A stretch of 64,000 bases of DNA from Clostridiales bacterium (GTDB lineage Bacteria > Bacillota > Clostridia > Lachnospirales > Lachnospiraceae): the NCBI GenBank assembly GCA_012519195.1, contig JAAYQP010000151.1, forward strand, positions 1 through 64,000, read 5' to 3'. Shown in pieces: positions 59,064 through 64,000 of the stretch. A model generated the notes under the pieces. The model did no database searches and had not been told where the DNA came from. It was given only the letters and a program-made list of their open reading frames with translations. Position 1 is the stretch's first letter. Each line of letters starts with the position of its first letter. The translations under genes and the position numbers were made by a program.

Positions 59064-60248
59064 ATGTCGAAGGATGTAAAAATCTTAGAAACTATTCCTG
59101 TTGGAACGCTTGGTATCATTGCTTTAGAAAGTAGCAAATCATTAGGCCAAAAAGTTAATGATTACCTTGTGAAATGGCGTAACACCAGGGAGAGTGAACA
59201 TAAAGGTACGATTGCATTTACTGGATACCAAAGAGATTCCTATTTGTTAAATGCATGTTGTCCTAGATTTGGAACTGGTGAAGCGAAAGGGCAGATTAAA
59301 GAATCTGTTCGGGGATCTGATTTATACTTGCTTGTTGATGTTACCAATCACAGCCTAAAGTATACCGTTTGTGGACAGACTAACCATATGTCCCCGGATG
59401 ACCACTATCAAGATTTAAAGAGAATTATTGCCGCTGTGGGCGGTAAGGCCAGAAGAATCACTGTAATCATGCCTTATCTGTATGAGGGTAGACAGCATAG
59501 ACGTAGCTCTAGAGAATCCCTTGACTGCGCTTTAGCTCTTCAGGAGCTCATAAATATGGGCGTAGAAAGCATCATTACCTTTGATGCTCATGATCCCAGG
59601 GTTCAGAATGCCATCCCTCTAAATAGTATGGAAACAGTTGCATCAACCTATCAGTTTATCAAGGCAATGATTAAAAATGTTCCTGATATCCAAATTGATG
59701 CCGATCATATGATGGTTATCAGTCCGGATGAGGGAGGTATGTCAAGAGCTGTATACTACGCAAATCTATTGGGATTGGATATGGGTATGTTTTATAAAAG
59801 AAGGGATTATACCAGAATTGTAAACGGCCGTAATCCAATTATTGCCCATGAATTCCTAGGCTCTGATCTGGAAGGTAAGGATGCGCTGATTGTCGATGAT
59901 ATGATTTCCTCCGGTGAAAGTATGTTAGACGTAGCTACTGAATTAAAACGAAGAAAAGCTGGAAGAATATTTGTAGCTTCAACTTTTGGATTATTTACCA
60001 ATGGTTTAGAAAAATTTGATGAAGCTTATGAAAAAGGCTTAATCTACCGTGTACTTACAACCAATTTAGTTTATCAGTCTCCTGAACTTTTACAGAGACC
60101 TTACTATATTAATGTCGATATGAGTAAATACATTGCCCTCATTATAGATACCTTAAATCATGATAATAGCATAAGCGGTCTTTTAAACCCTGTTGAAAGA
60201 ATTCAAAAGATCATGAAGAAGCACCATGAGGACCTTAAGAATAGATAG
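59064..60248 (+). CDS. prs: Ribose-phosphate pyrophosphokinase
   Basis: DALIVDDMISSGESMLDVATELKRRKAG PRPP loop; MPYLYEGRQHRRS. Confidence 0.92.
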   Translation: MSKDVKILETIPVGTLGIIALESSKSLGQKVNDYLVKWRNTRESEHKGTIAFTGYQRDSYLLNACCPRFGTGEAKGQIKESVRGSDLYLLVDVTNHSLKYTVCGQTNHMSPDDHYQDLKRIIAAVGGKARRITVIMPYLYEGRQHRRSSRESLDCALALQELINMGVESIITFDAHDPRVQNAIPLNSMETVASTYQFIKAMIKNVPDIQIDADHMMVISPDEGGMSRAVYYANLLGLDMGMFYKRRDYTRIVNGRNPIIAHEFLGSDLEGKDALIVDDMISSGESMLDVATELKRRKAGRIFVASTFGLFTNGLEKFDEAYEKGLIYRVLTTNLVYQSPELLQRPYYINVDMSKYIALIIDTLNHDNSISGLLNPVERIQKIMKKHHEDLKNR

Positions 60249-60260
60249 TAAATATTAAAT

Positions 60261-60316
60261 AAAACGGCAAGTACAAGAACGTAGGTGTTTCCCTACTTTT
60301 CTAGTACATGCCGTTT
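60261..60316. terminator. Bidirectional terminator between prs and the PBP gene
   Basis: AAACGGCAAGTAC..GTACATGCCGTTTTT. Confidence 0.65.
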
Positions 60317-60331
60317 TTCTAATAAGATCTT

Positions 60332-62344
60332 CTACTCTGATCGCCAGTCATAATAAGAAAATGTTTGGTTCATTCCAGGAGTATGAATCTGGTCCATAAA
60401 ATCTTTCCAAATAACCCCCGGATATGTGGACCCAGATAGCCCCTCCACTGTCTGTGGCATATCATAGCCTACCCAGATGCTGGTGGTATAATACGGTGTA
60501 TAGCCTACGAACCATCCGTCCTTTTTTTCATCGGTAGTTCCAGTCTTTCCGGCACTTATGGTGTTCTTAAGTCCTAGCCCTCTTCCAGTACCATTCTTAA
60601 TGACACCGGTTAGTGCTTCTGTAACCATCCGTGATGCATTCCTTTTATAGATTGCCTTTTCCTCCACATGGTCTCCAACAATTTCATTTCCGTCGGCATC
60701 CATGATTTTAACAATACAGGTAGGTTCCCGATAATAACCATCGTTTTCCAAGGTTGAAAATGCTGCTGCCATTTCAACTGGACTCACCCCAATGGTAAAA
60801 CCACCAAGGGAAGCTGCTGGATAGTAATCATTAGCATGGATCTTAGAAAAATTCATCTTAAGAAGATAAGATAATCCAATCGCAGGTTTTAATTCCTCAA
60901 ATAATTTCCATGCGATCGTATTCTTAGATAGTTCAATGGCTCTCTGAAGTTTCATCTCACCTACATAGCTTCTTCCAGCATTGGAAGGGCCACCTTCAAA
61001 TTTCTCATCCACCACAATACTGTCTGGAGTATAGCCTCGCTCAAATGCTGGTGTATATACGATTAAAGGTTTAATTGCACTACCCGGTTGTCGATAGCTT
61101 TGGTATGCTCGATTCAAAGTATAACCCGATACCTCTTGATCTCTCCCACCAACAATTGCTACAACACGCCCATTATCATTGTCAATACAGACTGCCGCTC
61201 CTTGAAGCTTATAGATCCCCTCCTCATTCACCTCTGTAAACTTTTCTAAAACAGTGTTGACTGACTCCTGTAACATCTCTTGTTTCTTCATATCGATGGA
61301 GGTATAGATACGATACCCTCCGCGATATAAATTTTGTTGTATTCCGTAATACAACTCGTTATAAGCCTCCTCATAGAGTTGTCTATCTTCCTTATCCTTA
61401 AAGGAGTTCCTGAACTCAAATCCCTGCTTTGCCATCAATGCTTTAATAGCAGAATGATAAACATAAGTCTCCACATAGTTTTTCTTATCCAGTTTTGATT
61501 GCTGTAACTTGATTTTTTCATTCATAGCCTCTTGGTAAGCAGCCTGGTCTAAAATCCCATCCTCAAACATCTGGGCTAGAATACGATCCCGTCTGGCTAT
61601 CGTATTATCAAAGTTTGTTATCGGATTGTACCGATACGGATTATTCGGGATAGCACAAAGGAATACAATTTGCGAAAGACTAAGTCCTTTCACACTCTTA
61701 CCGAAATACCCGTAGCTAGCTGCTTGAAGACCGTAATGTCCATTGGCAAAGTAAATATTGTTAAAATAGAACTCAAGGATATCAAATTTGGAATATTTCT
61801 TTTCTAATTCCATGGCAATAAATATTTCTTCTGTTTTTCTTTCATAGGTTACCTCATGGGTAAGAAATACATTTCGTGCAAGCTGTTGCGTTATGGTACT
61901 AGCACCTTGTGTTATCTTGCCTTTATTCTTGATTAATGCTATGGCTGCTCGAAGATTTGCTAGATAATCAACCCCATCATGTTCCAAAAATTTACGGTCT
62001 TCCGATACTAACATAGCGTCAATTGCAGCACTTGGAATATCCTCAAAATCAATATAGTATACATCCTTTTCATATTTTAGGGTAGATATCAGATCGCCTT
62101 CAGAATCATATACTAAGCTTGTCTGTGCTGCACGGAAAGTATCTGATGTAGAAACACGAACCATCTTCCTTGCCTCCGATTGTAACTGCAACAAATCCTT
62201 ACCATAGGTCTGGTAGAAATAAAGAATTCCAATGGTAATAGCAAGTAGGAAAATCAAGGAAAGTATCTGAACTATAAGCTTAAGCACTTGTCCTACATTT
62301 CTTCTATTCATCTTCTTCGATTGATTACGAATCCTTTTTGGCAT
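60332..62344 (-). CDS. Class A penicillin-binding protein (transglycosylase/transpeptidase)
   Basis: SEDRKFLEHDGVD; KITQGASTITQQLARN; SxxK ELSKNTIAWK; SAGKTGTTDEKKDGWFVGYTP. Confidence 0.93.
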   Translation of the reverse strand: MPKRIRNQSKKMNRRNVGQVLKLIVQILSLIFLLAITIGILYFYQTYGKDLLQLQSEARKMVRVSTSDTFRAAQTSLVYDSEGDLISTLKYEKDVYYIDFEDIPSAAIDAMLVSEDRKFLEHDGVDYLANLRAAIALIKNKGKITQGASTITQQLARNVFLTHEVTYERKTEEIFIAMELEKKYSKFDILEFYFNNIYFANGHYGLQAASYGYFGKSVKGLSLSQIVFLCAIPNNPYRYNPITNFDNTIARRDRILAQMFEDGILDQAAYQEAMNEKIKLQQSKLDKKNYVETYVYHSAIKALMAKQGFEFRNSFKDKEDRQLYEEAYNELYYGIQQNLYRGGYRIYTSIDMKKQEMLQESVNTVLEKFTEVNEEGIYKLQGAAVCIDNDNGRVVAIVGGRDQEVSGYTLNRAYQSYRQPGSAIKPLIVYTPAFERGYTPDSIVVDEKFEGGPSNAGRSYVGEMKLQRAIELSKNTIAWKLFEELKPAIGLSYLLKMNFSKIHANDYYPAASLGGFTIGVSPVEMAAAFSTLENDGYYREPTCIVKIMDADGNEIVGDHVEEKAIYKRNASRMVTEALTGVIKNGTGRGLGLKNTISAGKTGTTDEKKDGWFVGYTPYYTTSIWVGYDMPQTVEGLSGSTYPGVIWKDFMDQIHTPGMNQTFSYYDWRSE

Positions 62345-62354
62345 ATGCGAAACC

Positions 62355-64000
62355 TCACTGTAATTCTACATAATGATAGGGTAATTGTAATTCTTCTAGG
62401 AGCCGCTGTTCTCTCTTGTGACAGGTAAACAGAATCACCTGTTGCCGCTTGGATAACTGTTGTAAGGAAGCTCTCACGCGACTTTCATCATAATAAGCAA
62501 AACTATCATCAAAAATTAATGGCATCCTATTCTTCCCAAGTAGTAGATCGGATACTGCCAATCGCAAGGATAAATAGATCTGATCAATCGTTCCCGCACT
62601 TAATTTGTCAAATGGTAAATAACTTCCCTGAAAGCCAACTTTGATATCCAGCTTTTCATCTACCTTAATATCGGAATATTTTTCATTGGTCACCTTTTTC
62701 ATCGTATCTGATATTGCTCTATTTATCTGATTGCCAAAACTATCATGAATCGATACCGATAATCCCTGTATCGTGTTTAGAGCCAGTTTTACCGCTTCCA
62801 ACTCCAAAGCATTTTCCTTCTGCATCTGCTCTAATTCCATAAGCCTTGCTTTCCATTTTAAGAGTTCTTCTTCATTCTCTTCAAGCTTAGAAATCTCCCA
62901 CTTAACTTTCTCAATGTTAATCTTATTCACATCCAGTTTGCGATCAATCTCTTCTTGCCCTTGTAGCTGCCATTGTCTTCTTTGATAAACTTCATTCTGC
63001 AATCTTTGCATGGCTTGATCTGTTAGCTCATCTTCCGAAAGAAAATATTGCATATATTTCATGATTTCTTCATAGACGCTATCCCGATGATCCTCTGTCT
63101 CATTTTCCTGTTGCAATAGTGTGCTTAATTGCTCTTTAACATTCTGCAAGGCATAAGATAGCTGTATAGACTCCTCTTGCTTCTGCAAAAGCTCCTGATG
63201 GGAAGATACCTGATTTCTATCATAGATGAGCCATAATTTCTCCTGTAAATTAGATTGCTTAATTGTCAGTTCTTTCTCTTTGCTTGCAATATAATTTCGG
63301 TTTCGCTTCATTTTCTGATTTACTATCATAGAGTATAGGAAAGCTCCAAACAAGAAGAGAATACCAGTAAGAATTCCAAACGGTTTTCTATTCGTAATTA
63401 TAATTACAAGGATGGCCAAAATGCCCAATGGTAAGAAAACAAAAATAAGTCGCCTCTTCATTTTTCCATCGACATGCTCCATCTGCTGCTCAAGCTCCTG
63501 GAGATTATGATTCTGCTCCTGTAACTTTGTATTTATTTCATGGGAAGCTTTAATATCCTCTAGCAGAGAAGCCCTGCTACCTTGCTTCTTCTCTAGCTGC
63601 TCTTTCCGTGTCCTCAATTCTATTAACTTATCTTTTATCTGTGAATATTGCTTTGTAAGCGCAATAAAATTACGGTATTTTTCTAATATGGCCGGAAGAT
63701 GTTCCATTTGCTTAATTTCTTCACTATTCATCCGGGCCATTAGGGATTGCTTTTCCTTCATTAAAATTTCATGCTCAGCGGAAAGTTTCTTAAGCTGTAT
63801 AGTTAATGTTTCTAATTCTCGCTCTTTTTCCTCTCCCTCTTGTATAGCAGTCTTTATTTCTATCAGTTCTGCTGAATCTAAGGAAGCTTCCAGTATCCTT
63901 TTACGTGCGGTAAGAGCATTAAGCGCTTTTGTTACATTGATCTCATTGCTTTTCGATATGGATAGATTAGCCATATAATTCCGTAATGCTGATGCAAGTT
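62355..64000 (-). CDS. SMC/SbcC/YhaN-like ATPase, 5' end truncated by the window
   Basis: Coiled coil with central TM-like hairpin; C-term signature/Walker B (KLSAGTIDQIYLSLRLAVSDLLLGKNRMPLIFDDSFAYYD); frame stays open to the window end (LASALRNYMANLS..), no Walker A inside the window. Confidence 0.8.
   Translation of the reverse strand, partial: LASALRNYMANLSISKSNEINVTKALNALTARKRILEASLDSAELIEIKTAIQEGEEKERELETLTIQLKKLSAEHEILMKEKQSLMARMNSEEIKQMEHLPAILEKYRNFIALTKQYSQIKDKLIELRTRKEQLEKKQGSRASLLEDIKASHEINTKLQEQNHNLQELEQQMEHVDGKMKRRLIFVFLPLGILAILVIIITNRKPFGILTGILFLFGAFLYSMIVNQKMKRNRNYIASKEKELTIKQSNLQEKLWLIYDRNQVSSHQELLQKQEESIQLSYALQNVKEQLSTLLQQENETEDHRDSVYEEIMKYMQYFLSEDELTDQAMQRLQNEVYQRRQWQLQGQEEIDRKLDVNKINIEKVKWEISKLEENEEELLKWKARLMELEQMQKENALELEAVKLALNTIQGLSVSIHDSFGNQINRAISDTMKKVTNEKYSDIKVDEKLDIKVGFQGSYLPFDKLSAGTIDQIYLSLRLAVSDLLLGKNRMPLIFDDSFAYYDESRVRASLQQLSKRQQVILFTCHKREQRLLEELQLPYHYVELQ

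Noticed and set aside
1-64000. CRISPR arrays, transposons, prophage, toxin-antitoxin, BGC or defence systems
   Set aside because: No regularly spaced direct repeats and no transposase, integrase, Cas, nuclease-methylase or NRPS/PKS ORFs in the track; gene content is core metabolism and sporulation.

Overview
The window is 64 kb of ordinary-looking chromosome from a low-GC, spore-forming Firmicute, most likely a Clostridia/Lachnospiraceae-type genome. That placement is inferred from gene content (spoIIR, spoVG, ytvI, CotS- and SPOCS-type proteins, T-boxes, a reverse rubrerythrin). Most of it is housekeeping genes: murA, metK, proS, cca, pgi, clpB, veg, ispE, murI, pncB, ileS, a DarA-type c-di-AMP receptor gene, a perR-like gene, murC, a dnaD/dnaC-like pair, prs and a class A PBP. 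I saw no rRNA, tRNA, CRISPR array, transposase, phage or toxin-antitoxin module. The most interesting material is non-coding: (1) a riboswitch-like leader with its own promoter and a mutually exclusive antiterminator/terminator, ahead of a TM1266-like gene plus a NitT/TauT-type ABC transporter; (2) a tight DnaA-box cluster between murC and dnaD-dnaC; (3) a palindromic repeat present twice, each copy directly behind the terminator of a SAM riboswitch or T-box; (4) a ~96-nt hairpin at the predicted 5' end of a DUF951/HD-GYP transcript; (5) a structured 6S-like ncRNA candidate downstream of pgi; (6) matching PerR-box-like sites at perR and reverse rubrerythrin; (7) an SD-sequestering hairpin. Protein-level oddities include a cytidylate-kinase-like/ParB-like fusion, an exported trigger-factor-like lipoprotein and a 777-aa cNMP-binding-like protein. 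All calls come from reading the sequence; no searches or folding programs were run.
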